A stretch of DNA of 64,000 bases from Enterovirga aerilata (lineage in GTDB: Bacteria > Pseudomonadota > Alphaproteobacteria > Rhizobiales > Beijerinckiaceae): the NCBI RefSeq assembly GCF_013044135.1, contig NZ_JABEPP010000005.1, positions 409,122 through 473,121 of the forward strand. The letters are read 5' to 3'. Positions 18,135 through 27,154 of the stretch are shown here, one piece after another. How positions within the stretch are numbered: the stretch's first letter is position 1; every line of letters starts with the position of its first letter. The notes beneath the pieces are model-generated. The model was not told the DNA's origin. It was given only the letters and a program-made list of their open reading frames with translations, and did no database searches. The position numbers were made by a program, and so were the translations under genes.

Positions 18135-18932
18135 ATGATCCGATCTCCCCTGATGACCGTCATGACCGACGCCGTGATGAAGGCGGCGCGGTCCCTCAAG
18201 CGCGATTTCGGCGAGGTCGAGAACCTTCAGGTCTCGCGCAAGGGGCCGGGCAACTTCGTCTCCGCGGCGGACCATCGGGCGGAGGAGATCCTGCGCGGCG
18301 CGCTCGAGAAGGCGCGCCCCGGCTACGGCCTCGTGCTGGAGGAGACGGGCGTCGTCGAGGGCACCGACGCGACCCACCGCTGGCACGTCGATCCGCTCGA
18401 CGGGACGACGAACTTCCTGCACGGGATCCCGCATTTCTGCATCTCGGTCGGGCTCGAGCGCGAAGGGCAGATGGTGGCCGGCGTCATCTACGATCCGATC
18501 AAGGACGAGATGTTCGTCGCCGAGCGCGGCAAGGGCGCCTATCTCAACAATCGCCGCCTGCGCGTGGCGGCCCGCCGCGACATGGCCGATTCGGTCGTCT
18601 ATTGCGGCCTGCCGCATCTCGGGCGGCCGGCGCATCCGCGCTTCCTGCACGAGATGGCGGCCGTGATGGCTGTGTCCGGCGGGCTGCGCCGGATGGGATC
18701 GGCGGCGCTCGACATGGCCTATGTGGCGGCCGGGCGCGCCGATCTCTACTGGGAACGCGACCTCCAGACCTGGGACATCGCGGCCGGGCTCGTGATCGTG
18801 CGGGAGGCGGGCGGCTTCGTCACCGATTGCGAGGGCGGTCTGAACCCGATGTCGACGCTCTCGGTATGTTGCGGCAACGAAGTCCTGCATCGCGAGCTGC
18901 TCGGACTTCTGAAAAAGCCTTTGGCTCGCTAA
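18135..18932 (+). CDS. suhB: Inositol monophosphatase family protein
   Basis: A 265-residue Mg-dependent, Li-sensitive-type phosphatase. Metal ligands are in DPLDGTTNF and WDIAAG, and the Lys-equivalent loop is SRKGPGNFVSAADHRAEE. The position usually written GEE reads LEET, which keeps the metal-binding Glu. Homologues act on inositol-1-phosphate or, as SuhB, in rRNA antitermination. The MotA-like/OmpA-like pair follows 46 bases later. The in-frame ATG at 18153 is an alternative start. Confidence 0.93.
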   Translation: MIRSPLMTVMTDAVMKAARSLKRDFGEVENLQVSRKGPGNFVSAADHRAEEILRGALEKARPGYGLVLEETGVVEGTDATHRWHVDPLDGTTNFLHGIPHFCISVGLEREGQMVAGVIYDPIKDEMFVAERGKGAYLNNRRLRVAARRDMADSVVYCGLPHLGRPAHPRFLHEMAAVMAVSGGLRRMGSAALDMAYVAAGRADLYWERDLQTWDIAAGLVIVREAGGFVTDCEGGLNPMSTLSVCCGNEVLHRELLGLLKKPLAR

Positions 18933-18978
18933 GCTCCGGCCGGCCCGCTCGGCGGGGCCGCCGCACCATGAGCTGACG

Positions 18979-19890
18979 ATGCTGCACCCGACACCGCTCC
19001 AGCACGAGGCGCGCCCGCTCTCCTCGCCCCGCATCTACCTGGTGCGGATGGCCGTGTTCCTGATCCTGGTGGGCTTTCTCGGCCTTATCCTGTTCGAGCC
19101 GCTGAAGAAGGCGTTCTTCGGCAATCCCGGGCTCAACGCGCTGATCGGCGGCATCCTGCTCGTCGGGATCGTACTGGCGGGGCGGCAGGTCATCCGGCTC
19201 TTCCGCGAGATCCGCTGGGTGAACCATGTCAGCGGCGCCGACGGGCGCACGCTGGCGCGCCCGCCCGTGCTGCTCGCCCCGATGGCGGCCCTGATCGGCG
19301 ATCCGACCAGCCGCGCCTCGCTTTCCATCGCGACCGCGCGCTCGCTCCTCGACTCGATCTCGGCGCGGCTCGACGAGAGCCGGGAGCTCGTCCGCTACCT
19401 CGCGGGGCTGCTCGTCTTCCTCGGCCTGCTGGGCACCTTCTGGGGCCTGATCGAGACCGTGAATTCGGTCGGCCGTATCATCGGCTCGCTCCGGACCGGC
19501 TCGGATGCGGCGGTTCTCTTCGACGAGCTGAAGACGAGCCTCTCCGCACCGCTCGCCGGGATGGGCATCTCCTTCTCGGCCTCGCTCTTCGGCCTCGCCG
19601 GCTCGCTCATCCTCGGCTTCCTCGATCTCCAGGCCGGCCAGGCGCAGAGCCGGTTCTACACCGAGCTGGAGGACTGGCTCGCGACCACCACGGCGACGAG
19701 CGAGGCCGCCCTGTCAGACCCGGCCGTCGCGACGCAGGCGATGGCCAATCTGGCGGAGGGGATCGAAGGCCTCGTGCAGAGCATGCGCGCGGAGCAGAAG
19801 CTCCTGCGCGAGTGGATGGAGGCGCAGGCCGCGCGCGACCGCGACCTTCGCGCCGCACTCGAGCGGCTCGTGCGCGAGCGGGCCCACTGA
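18979..19890 (+). CDS. MotA/ExbB-type proton-channel protein
   Basis: A 303-residue inner-membrane protein with four hydrophobic segments: two near 22-75, then a pair in the MotA_ExbB core (LAGLLVFLGLLGTFWGLIETV and LAGMGISFSASLFGLAGSLILGF). The C-terminal about 80 residues form a charged cytoplasmic helix (AEGIEGLVQSMRAEQKLLREW). It is translationally coupled (TGATG) to an OmpA/MotB-like partner. There are no flagellar genes near, so it is a non-flagellar stator. Conserved hypothetical in related bacteria to my knowledge; role unknown. Confidence 0.88.
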   Translation: MLHPTPLQHEARPLSSPRIYLVRMAVFLILVGFLGLILFEPLKKAFFGNPGLNALIGGILLVGIVLAGRQVIRLFREIRWVNHVSGADGRTLARPPVLLAPMAALIGDPTSRASLSIATARSLLDSISARLDESRELVRYLAGLLVFLGLLGTFWGLIETVNSVGRIIGSLRTGSDAAVLFDELKTSLSAPLAGMGISFSASLFGLAGSLILGFLDLQAGQAQSRFYTELEDWLATTTATSEAALSDPAVATQAMANLAEGIEGLVQSMRAEQKLLREWMEAQAARDRDLRAALERLVRERAH

Positions 19891-20909
19891 TGCCGGTCGC
19901 CGCGGGGCGCGCCTCGCGCCGAGGTTCGCTGAACTACTGGCCCGGCTTCGTCGACGCGCTCACGACGCTGCTCCTCTCCATCATCTTCCTTCTGTCCATC
20001 TTCATGCTCGGGCAGTTCTTCCTGGCCCGGGAGATCTCCGGGCGCGACACGGTGCTCGACCGGCTCAACCGGCAGATCGCGGAGCTCACCGATCTTCTCG
20101 CGCTCGAGCGCTCGGGCAGGCGCGATCTCGAGACCCAGGTGACCGGCCTGCAATCGACCCTGCAGGCGAGCCTTGCCGAACGCGGGCGGCTCCAGGCGAT
20201 GATCGATGCCGGCACATCGGCGGAGGCGCGCGCGGGCGCAGCGAGCGCGGCTTTGGACGCCGAGAAGGCGCTCACCGCGCGCGCCATGTCGACCGTCGAC
20301 CTCCTGAACCAGCAGATCGCGGCCATGCGCCGGCAGCTCGCCGCGCTGGAAGAGGCGCTCGCCGCCTCGGAGAACCGCGACCGGGAATCCCAGGCCCGCA
20401 TCGCCGATCTCGGCAGCCGGCTCAACGTCGCGCTCGCCCAGCGGGTCCAGGAGCTCGCGCGCTACCGCTCCGACTTCTTCGGCCGGTTGCGCCAGATCCT
20501 CGGCCAGCGGCCGGACGTTCGCATCGTCGGCGACCGTTTCGTGTTCCAGTCCGAGGTGCTGTTCGCGGCCGGCCAGGCGACGCTCAAGCCGGAGGCAGCC
20601 CCCGAGCTCGACCGGATCGCCTCCGTCATCCTCGACCTCTCCAGGGAGATACCGCCCGACATCCCGTGGGTGCTGCGCGTCGACGGCCACACGGATGCGC
20701 GCCCGATCGCTTCGGCGCAGTTCCCGTCGAACTGGGCGCTCTCGGCGGCCCGTGCCATCTCGGTCGTGCAGGCGCTCGCGGCGCGAGGAATTCCGCCGCA
20801 GCGGCTCGTTGCGGCCGGTTTCGGCGAGTTCCAGCCGCTCGATCTCGGCACGACGGACGAAGCCTATAGCCGCAACCGCCGCATCGAGCTGAAGCTCACC
20901 GAGCGGTGA
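19890..20909 (+). CDS. MotB-like OmpA-domain protein
   Basis: A 339-residue partner of the MotA-like protein. It has one transmembrane helix near 18-48 preceded by WPGFVDALTT, whose Asp occupies the place of the proton-carrying Asp of MotB. A long coiled coil spans about 50-190 and a C-terminal OmpA peptidoglycan-binding domain about 210-339 (VDGHTDARPI, NWALSAARAISVVQAL, SRNRRIELKL). The start ATG 19890 shares its A with the upstream TGA. The unusually long coiled coil would hold the OmpA domain away from the membrane. Confidence 0.9.
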   Translation: MPVAAGRASRRGSLNYWPGFVDALTTLLLSIIFLLSIFMLGQFFLAREISGRDTVLDRLNRQIAELTDLLALERSGRRDLETQVTGLQSTLQASLAERGRLQAMIDAGTSAEARAGAASAALDAEKALTARAMSTVDLLNQQIAAMRRQLAALEEALAASENRDRESQARIADLGSRLNVALAQRVQELARYRSDFFGRLRQILGQRPDVRIVGDRFVFQSEVLFAAGQATLKPEAAPELDRIASVILDLSREIPPDIPWVLRVDGHTDARPIASAQFPSNWALSAARAISVVQALAARGIPPQRLVAAGFGEFQPLDLGTTDEAYSRNRRIELKLTER

Positions 20910-20912
20910 TCG

Positions 20913-22325
20913 TCACCAGAAGAACACGAAGGTCACCAGAACGAACAGCGGCAGCAGGATCCCACCGGACCAGAGCATGTAGCCGAAGAAACTCGGCATC
21001 CTGACCCCGCCTCCCCGGGCGATGGCATAGACCATGAAGTTCGGGGCGTTCCCGATATAGCTGTTCGCCCCCATGAACACGGCCCCGGTCGAGATGGCCG
21101 CCAGCGTCCCGGCGAGCGGGCCCATGAGCCGGACGGGATCGCCGCCTGCGAGCTCGAAGAAGACGAGATAGGTCGGGGCATTGTCCAGGAACGACGAGAG
21201 CAGGCCCGTGAGCCAGAAATAGGCGGCCTCGTTCGGCGATCCGTCGGCACGCGAGACGAGCGACAGGAGCGGCGCGAAGGCGCCGTCGCGCCCCGCCCCG
21301 AGCGCAGCCGCGACGGGCACGAGGCATACGAAGATGCCGGCGAAGATCTTCGCGACCTCGATGATCGGGCGCCAGTTGAAGTCGTTCGCCGCGCGGTTCC
21401 TCCGGCTCGTCAGCAGGAGCGATAGCCCGGCGAGCACGACCATCGCTCCGTCCCTGACGAGATTCTGCAGCTGCAGCTCGACCGACAGCACGCGCAGCGC
21501 AACGCCCGGCTTCCAGACGCCGCTGAGGATGATGACGCCGACCAGCGCGGCCAGAAGCAGCAGATTCACGCCGCCCCGGATGCGGAACTTGTCGTCGTCG
21601 GCCGTGGGGTCCGGCTGGACCACGCCCTCGCGCCGATACCAGTAGCGGTCCACCGCATAGAAGATCGCCAGGAGGATCCCGGCCGTGAACAGGGTCTCGG
21701 CCGCGAGCGCGCGGGTGGTCCAGAAGAAGTCGACCCCGCGCAGGAAGCCGAGGAACAGCGGCGGATCGCCGAGCGGCGTCAGCGCGCCGCCGATGTTGGA
21801 GACGAGGAAGATGAAGAAGACGACCACGTGCACGTTGTGCCGCCGGTTGTCGTTCGCCCGGAGCAGCGGCCGGATCAGGACCATGGAGGCGCCGGTCGTG
21901 CCGACGAAGCTCGCCAGCACGGTCCCGAAGGCGAGAAGCCCGGTATTGAGCCGGGGCGAGCCGTGCAGGTTGCCGACGACGACCAGCCCCCCTGCGATCG
22001 TATAGAGGGCGAACAGAAGCAGGATGAACGGCAGGTATTCGGTCAGGAGGACATGCGCGACCACGTCGAGCGTCGGCATGAAGCCTCGCGTGAGGGCGAG
22101 CGGAGCGAGGACGAGCAGCGCCCAGAAGGCCGAGAGCGCGCCCATGTGGCGGTCCCAGAACCGGTGCGCGAGCTGGGGCAGGATCGCGATCGAGAGCAGG
22201 ATGCCGGCGAAGGGCACGGCCCAGACGAGGCCCAGCGTCCGGCCGTCTATCGCCTCCGCGGCCTCCGCCGGCCCGGCCGACAAGGCGGCAGCCGCAACCG
22301 CCGCCGCCCAAAGCTTCGCCCCCAT
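20913..22325 (-). CDS. NhaD/CitMHS-type sodium:proton antiporter
   Basis: A 470-residue ion-transporter-superfamily membrane protein with a leader-like first segment ending AEAAEA and about 11 further hydrophobic segments. Typical strings are NIGGALTPLGDPPLFLGFL and LDNAPTYLVFFELA, plus NSYIGNAPNFMVYAIA, which resemble the paired hairpin motifs of the NhaD/ArsB-like clan. The predicted activity is Na+/H+ exchange; a carboxylate substrate is possible. It converges on the OmpA-like gene with 3 bases between stops. Confidence 0.87.
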   Translation of the reverse strand: MGAKLWAAAVAAAALSAGPAEAAEAIDGRTLGLVWAVPFAGILLSIAILPQLAHRFWDRHMGALSAFWALLVLAPLALTRGFMPTLDVVAHVLLTEYLPFILLLFALYTIAGGLVVVGNLHGSPRLNTGLLAFGTVLASFVGTTGASMVLIRPLLRANDNRRHNVHVVVFFIFLVSNIGGALTPLGDPPLFLGFLRGVDFFWTTRALAAETLFTAGILLAIFYAVDRYWYRREGVVQPDPTADDDKFRIRGGVNLLLLAALVGVIILSGVWKPGVALRVLSVELQLQNLVRDGAMVVLAGLSLLLTSRRNRAANDFNWRPIIEVAKIFAGIFVCLVPVAAALGAGRDGAFAPLLSLVSRADGSPNEAAYFWLTGLLSSFLDNAPTYLVFFELAGGDPVRLMGPLAGTLAAISTGAVFMGANSYIGNAPNFMVYAIARGGGVRMPSFFGYMLWSGGILLPLFVLVTFVFFW

Positions 22326-22456
22326 GCGCCGACCCCTCGCTCGCTCGTCCCGCCGTGGCGCTTAGGGCCCATCCGGCGCTCGTTCAACACGGCTTTCGGC
22401 GGGCTCGCGCTTCCCGGCCGGGCTCGCTACGGTCGCACAAAGCCGAGGGAGGATGC

Positions 22457-23203
22457 ATGAACCAGATCGACCTCAACGGTCATGTCGCCGTGGTGACCGG
22501 AGGAGCCCAGGGCATCGGGCAGGCCATCGTGGAGCGCTTCGCCGCGAGCGGCGCCACCGTCGAGATCTGGGATCTCGACTTCGACCTGGCCCAGGAGACG
22601 GCGGAAGGGACGGGCGGCAAGGTGATCGCCCGGGCCGTGGACGTGACGGACCCCGAGAACGTGATGGAGGCGGCGCGGGCGGCCGAGGCGGCGCACGGTC
22701 CGATCGACATCCTGGTGACTTCGGCCGGGATCGCGGGACCCAACGTCAAGACCTGGGAATACCCGCTCGCCGAGTGGTCGCGCATCTTCCGGATCAACGT
22801 CGACGGCACCTTCCATTGCTGCCGGGCCGTCGTGCCCTCGATGCTGGCGCAGGGCTACGGGCGCATCGTGACGATCGCGTCCGTGGCCGGAAAGGAGGGC
22901 AATCCCAACGCTTCGGCCTATTCGGCCTCCAAGGCGGCCGTGATCGCCCTGACGAAGTCGCTCGGCAAGGAGCTGGCGGCGCACGACATCGCCGTGAACT
23001 GCATCACGCCCGCGGCCGCCCGCACCCGCATCTTCGACCAGATGACGCAGGAGCATATCGACTTCATGCTGTCCAAGATCCCGCGCGGGCGCTTCGTCGA
23101 GACGCGCGAGATCGCCGGCATGGTCGCCTGGCTCGCCTCGGCCGAGAACTCCTTCACCACGGGCGCGGTCTTCGACCTCTCGGGCGGCCGGGCGACATAC
23201 TGA
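22457..23203 (+). CDS. Short-chain dehydrogenase/reductase
   Basis: A 248-residue classical SDR. The NAD(P) site is TGGAQGIGQA, with DLD after beta-2 suggesting NAD preference, then SAGIAG (NNAG equivalent), catalytic Ser in IASVAG and YSASKAA for Tyr/Lys. ATG 22457 follows GAGGGAGG; the ATG at 22453 is in another frame. Homologues act as 3-oxoacyl-ACP-reductase-like or sugar/alcohol dehydrogenases; the substrate is not evident. A small membrane-protein gene follows within 5 bases. Confidence 0.92.
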   Translation: MNQIDLNGHVAVVTGGAQGIGQAIVERFAASGATVEIWDLDFDLAQETAEGTGGKVIARAVDVTDPENVMEAARAAEAAHGPIDILVTSAGIAGPNVKTWEYPLAEWSRIFRINVDGTFHCCRAVVPSMLAQGYGRIVTIASVAGKEGNPNASAYSASKAAVIALTKSLGKELAAHDIAVNCITPAAARTRIFDQMTQEHIDFMLSKIPRGRFVETREIAGMVAWLASAENSFTTGAVFDLSGGRATY

Positions 23204-23208
23204 CGCCC

Positions 23209-23481
23209 ATGACGAGCCGGACGGGACGGATCTTCATCGCGGGCTTGTGGGCCGTCGGCCTCGTCACCGGGATCGTGCTGGCGCGGGCGCCGGATGCCAT
23301 CCCGCTGCCGACTCCCGCGATCCTCGTGCCGCTTGCGGTCGGGCTTCTCGCCGACCTCGCCATGCGGCCGGCGGCCGAGAGCGGACGCATCCAGCCGCTC
23401 ACGATGAACGAGCGCGCGATCGGGGTGATCGGCGGCGCCCTCATCGCCATTGCGGCAGGCGCGTTCGATCCGGGCGGCTGA
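23209..23481 (+). CDS. Small hypothetical membrane protein
   Basis: A 90-residue protein with three hydrophobic stretches: IFIAGLWAVGLVTGIVLA, AILVPLAVGLLADLAM and IGVIGGALIAIAAGAF. No family is recognised. It lies 5 bases after the SDR stop, so the two are probably co-transcribed. Codon use and GC match the neighbours. Confidence 0.65.
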   Translation: MTSRTGRIFIAGLWAVGLVTGIVLARAPDAIPLPTPAILVPLAVGLLADLAMRPAAESGRIQPLTMNERAIGVIGGALIAIAAGAFDPGG

Positions 23482-23559
23482 GGGGGGGCTGCTCGGCCCG
23501 TTGCCTGAGCATGGTTCCTGCATGACACTGGCCCGGAACCGACCAAGGGGCACCGCGAC

Positions 23560-24561
23560 ATGAGCAGCAAGAACCTCCTCCACCGCAGGGCTGTTCTGCA
23601 GGGCACCGCCGCCATCGGAGCGCTGTCCATCTTCGGCGGCGCCTTCGCCCAGGGCGCGGGCAGGCAGATCAAGGTCGCGGCGATCTACACCGTGCCGGTC
23701 GAGCAGCAATGGGTGTCGCGCATCCACAAGGCGCTGAACGGCGCCCGGGACCGCGGCGAGGTCAGCTACAAGTTCTCGGAGAACGTCGCCAACAACGACT
23801 ACGAGCGCGTCATGCGCCAATACGCCGAGGAAGGTTCCGACCTCGTCGTGGGCGAGATCTTCGGCGTCGAGCGGCAGGCGCGGCGCGTGGCCGCGGCCTA
23901 CCCGAAAGTGGCCTTCCTGATGGGCTCCTCCTTCGGCCCGTCCAAGCCGAACCTCGCCGTCTTCGACAACTTCATCCAGGAGCCCTCGTATCTGACCGGG
24001 ATGGTGGCCGGTAAGACCACGAAGTCGAACCTGATCGGCATGGTCGGCGGCTATGCCATCCCCGAGGTGAACCGCCTCATGCACGCCTTCATGGACGGGG
24101 CGCGCTCGGTGAACCCGAACGTCAAGTTCCTCGTGACCTTCATCAACTCCTGGTACGACCCGCCGAAAGCCAAGGAAGCCGCCTTCGCCATGATCGATAA
24201 GGGCGCCGACATCCTCTACGCTGAGCGTTTCGGCGTCTCCGATGCCGCCAAGGAGAAAGGCGTCAAGGTGATCGGCAACGTGATCGACACCTCGTCCCAG
24301 TATCCGGGCACGGTGCTCGCCAGCGCGCTATGGCACATGGAGCCCACGATCGAGCGCGCCGTGACGGCCGTGAAGGAGGGCCGCTTCGAGGCCGCCGATT
24401 ACGGCCAGTTCAGCCACATGCAGTATGGCGGCGCGAGCCTTGCCGTGGACGAGAAGCTCGTCCCCGCCGACGTCGTGAGGCTCGTCCGCGAGAAGGAAAA
24501 GGAGATCACGGACGGGCTGTTCCGGGTGAACGTGAACGACGCGGAGCCGAAGGCGGGGTGA
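23560..24561 (+). CDS. BMP-family ABC transporter substrate-binding protein
   Basis: A 333-residue basic-membrane-protein (PnrA-like) solute receptor, normally for nucleosides or nucleobases. The signal region HRRAVLQGTAAIGALSIFGGAFAQ has no lipobox Cys. Mature motifs include SYKFSENVANNDYERVM, SDLVVGEIFG and PKVAFLMGSSFGPSKPN. The gene heads a four-gene importer operon with overlapping stop-starts and ends with an amidohydrolase of the cytosine-deaminase type, so a pyrimidine- or purine-like ligand is likely. Confidence 0.93.
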   Translation: MSSKNLLHRRAVLQGTAAIGALSIFGGAFAQGAGRQIKVAAIYTVPVEQQWVSRIHKALNGARDRGEVSYKFSENVANNDYERVMRQYAEEGSDLVVGEIFGVERQARRVAAAYPKVAFLMGSSFGPSKPNLAVFDNFIQEPSYLTGMVAGKTTKSNLIGMVGGYAIPEVNRLMHAFMDGARSVNPNVKFLVTFINSWYDPPKAKEAAFAMIDKGADILYAERFGVSDAAKEKGVKVIGNVIDTSSQYPGTVLASALWHMEPTIERAVTAVKEGRFEAADYGQFSHMQYGGASLAVDEKLVPADVVRLVREKEKEITDGLFRVNVNDAEPKAG

Positions 24562-26099
24562 GCCTGCCTGCCCTCCGCATCCGCGGCGTCACGAAGCGCT
24601 TCGGCCCGCTCGTGGCGAACGAGGCCGTCGATCTCGACCTAGCGCGCGGGGAGATCCTGGCGCTGCTCGGCGAGAACGGCGCCGGCAAGACGACGCTGAT
24701 GAACATCCTGTTCGGCCACTACGTGGCGGACGAGGGCACAATCGAGGTCGCGGACGAGGCCGGCGCGCTCCGGCCGCTTCCGGCCGGCTCGCCCGGTGCG
24801 GCGCTCGCGGCCGGGATCGGCATGGTCCACCAGCATTTCGCCCTGGCCGAAAGCCTGTCCGTCATCGAGAACGTCGTGCTCGGGACGCGCCCCCTCCTCG
24901 CGCCCGGCCTCGGCCTGAGAGCGGCCCGCCGCCGGCTCGATACGCTCATGCGGGATAGCGGTCTCCGGGTGGATCCGAACAGACGCGTCGGCGCGCTCGG
25001 GGTCGGCGAGAAGCAGCGGGTCGAGATCCTGAAGGTGCTCCATCGCGGGGCGCGGATTCTGGTGCTCGACGAGCCGACCGCCGTGCTTGCGCCGCAGGAG
25101 GCGGAGCAGCTGTTCGGCATCCTGCGGCGGCTGCGCGGGCAGGGGCTGTCGGTCATCTTCATCTCGCACAAGCTCGGCGAGGTGGCGGCGCTCGCCGATC
25201 GCGTCGCCGTGCTCCGGGCCGGCCGGAAGGTCGCGGACCAGCCCGTCGCGGGTGCGGACAAGACGGCGCTCGCAGCCCTGATGGTGGGGCGCGAGGTGGT
25301 TCCGAGCCGCCGCGTCCCGCAGGCCCCCGGCCCGGCGCTTCTCGTCCTCGACCGGGTCAGCGTGCCGGGCGAGCGCGGCCGGCCCGGCCTGGTCGAGGCA
25401 TCGCTGACGATCCATGGGGGCGAGATCCTGGGCATAGCCGGGGTGTCCGGCAACGGGCAGGCGGAGCTCGCCGGCCTCCTCGCCGGCATGAAGACGTCGT
25501 CCGTCGGGACGGTCCGCCTGGCCGGGCAGGCGATCCCGCCCGGGCCGGCCGGCGCGGTCGCGTCCGGCATCGGCAGGATCCCGGAGGATCGCCACCGCGA
25601 CGGCGCCGTGGGCAGCCTCGGTGTGGCCGAGAACCTCGCGCTCGAGACGCTGTCCTCCCCCGACGTGCAGCGCTGGGGCTTCCTGCGCTTCGGCCGGATG
25701 CGCGAGACGGCGTCCCGTGCCATTTCGGCCTACGACATACGCTGTCCCGGGCCGGAGGCGCCGGTCCGGCTCCTCTCGGGCGGGAACATGCAGAAGGTGA
25801 TCCTCGCCCGTGCCTTCGAGAGCCATCCCCGCCTCGTTCTCGCGGACCAGCCGACGCGCGGGCTCGACGTGGGAGCGGCCGGCGAGGTGCACCGCCGCCT
25901 CCTGGAGGCGCGCAACCGCGGGGCCGGGATCCTGCTGATATCGGAGGACCTCGACGAGCTCCTCGCCATTTCCGACCGCATCGCCGTCATGGCCGGGGGA
26001 CGCCTCTCCGAGCCGCAAGCGGTGGAGAACGTCACGCTCGCCGAGCTCGGCCTCAAGATGGCTGCGTCCGGGACCGGGCAGGATCGCGCGGCGGCATGA
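24558..26099 (+). CDS. ABC transporter ATPase with two nucleotide-binding domains
   Basis: A 513-residue RbsA/YufO-type ATPase. The first NBD has Walker A GENGAGKTT, signature LGVGEKQRVEI and Walker B ILVLDEPTAV. The second has a degenerate Walker A GVSGNGQAEL, signature LSGGNMQKVI and LVLADQPTRGLD. The GTG start at 24558 overlaps the TGA of the binding-protein gene (GTGA). Degeneration of the second P-loop is normal for this subfamily. Confidence 0.94.
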   Translation: MSLPALRIRGVTKRFGPLVANEAVDLDLARGEILALLGENGAGKTTLMNILFGHYVADEGTIEVADEAGALRPLPAGSPGAALAAGIGMVHQHFALAESLSVIENVVLGTRPLLAPGLGLRAARRRLDTLMRDSGLRVDPNRRVGALGVGEKQRVEILKVLHRGARILVLDEPTAVLAPQEAEQLFGILRRLRGQGLSVIFISHKLGEVAALADRVAVLRAGRKVADQPVAGADKTALAALMVGREVVPSRRVPQAPGPALLVLDRVSVPGERGRPGLVEASLTIHGGEILGIAGVSGNGQAELAGLLAGMKTSSVGTVRLAGQAIPPGPAGAVASGIGRIPEDRHRDGAVGSLGVAENLALETLSSPDVQRWGFLRFGRMRETASRAISAYDIRCPGPEAPVRLLSGGNMQKVILARAFESHPRLVLADQPTRGLDVGAAGEVHRRLLEARNRGAGILLISEDLDELLAISDRIAVMAGGRLSEPQAVENVTLAELGLKMAASGTGQDRAAA

Positions 26100-27154
26100 T
26101 CCGCTTCGAGCCGCGGACCGGGATCTCGCCAGCCCGGTCCATGGGATTGCGCCTGCTGGCCGTGGCGGCTGCCCTGGCGCTCGCGGCCATTCCGCTCGGC
26201 GTGGCCGGCGCGCCGATCCTCCCGGCCTATGCTGCCATGCTCCAGGGCGCGGCCGGCTCCGTCTTCGCCCTCACCGAGACGCTCGCGCGCGCGACGCCAC
26301 TGATCTTCACGGGGCTTTCCGCCGCGATCGCCTTCCGGGCCCGCCTGTACAACATCGGGGCGGAAGGCCAGCTCTATCTCGGGGCGCTGGCCGCGGTCGC
26401 GGTCGGGTCCGGCGCCGTTGCGGGCCCGCCCGCGCTGCTCGTTCCGCTCGTGCTCCTCGCGGCCGCGGCTGCGGGGGCCGCGCTCATGCTCGGTCCGACC
26501 TTCCTGAAGGGGCGCTTCGGCGTGGACGAGGTCGTCACGACCCTCCTCCTGAATTTCGTCGTGCTCCTCTTCATCCAGATGATGCTGGAAGGGCCGTTCA
26601 AGGACCCGATGGGCGGCGGCTGGCCGCAATCGGAGCCGATCCTCCCCGAGGCCGCACTCCCGCCCCTGGTCGAGCGCATGCGCCTCCATGCCGGTCTGCC
26701 CATCGGGATCGTCCTGTGCCTGCTCGCGCATGTCCTGATCTCCCGGACGGTGCTCGGCCTGCGGATCCGGGCCGTGGGCGAGAACCCGGCCGCCTCCGCC
26801 TATGCAGGCATCCCGGTGCTGCGCACGCTCCTGACCGTCGGGGCCGTGTCCGGCGCCCTTGCGGGCCTCGCAGGCGCCTCCGAGGTCGCGGGCCTGAAGG
26901 GAAACCTGACGGCCGACCTGTCGCGCGGCTTCGGCTATGCCGGAATCGTGGTGGCGATGATCGCCGGTCTCCAGCCGCTCGCGGTTGTTCCGGCCGCGCT
27001 CCTTGTCGCGGGAGTCTTCGTCGGCGCCGACACGATGAGCCGCAGCCATGGGGTGTCGAGCTACATCGCGGATCTGATCGTCGCCCTCGCGCTCCTCTGC
27101 GTGCTGGTGGCGGGCCTCTTCGTCCGTTTCAAGGTCAGGTGGGAGCGGGCGTGA
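26096..27154 (+). CDS. ABC transporter permease (BMP system, first)
   Basis: A 352-residue BPD_transp_2 permease with about nine hydrophobic segments. The family string FRARLYNIGAEGQLYLGALAA lies near residue 80, and LRIRAVGENPAASAYAGI marks the cytoplasmic coupling loop. ATG 26096 overlaps the ATPase stop (ATGA) and its own stop overlaps the next permease start (GTGA). It should pair with the next permease as a heterodimer. Confidence 0.93.
   Translation: MIRFEPRTGISPARSMGLRLLAVAAALALAAIPLGVAGAPILPAYAAMLQGAAGSVFALTETLARATPLIFTGLSAAIAFRARLYNIGAEGQLYLGALAAVAVGSGAVAGPPALLVPLVLLAAAAAGAALMLGPTFLKGRFGVDEVVTTLLLNFVVLLFIQMMLEGPFKDPMGGGWPQSEPILPEAALPPLVERMRLHAGLPIGIVLCLLAHVLISRTVLGLRIRAVGENPAASAYAGIPVLRTLLTVGAVSGALAGLAGASEVAGLKGNLTADLSRGFGYAGIVVAMIAGLQPLAVVPAALLVAGVFVGADTMSRSHGVSSYIADLIVALALLCVLVAGLFVRFKVRWERA

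Noticed and set aside
18979..20909. Zorya-type antiphage ZorAB
   Set aside because: The stator pair is similar in outline, but no ZorC/ZorD or ZorE follows and the neighbours are suhB-like and antiporter genes, as in a housekeeping locus.
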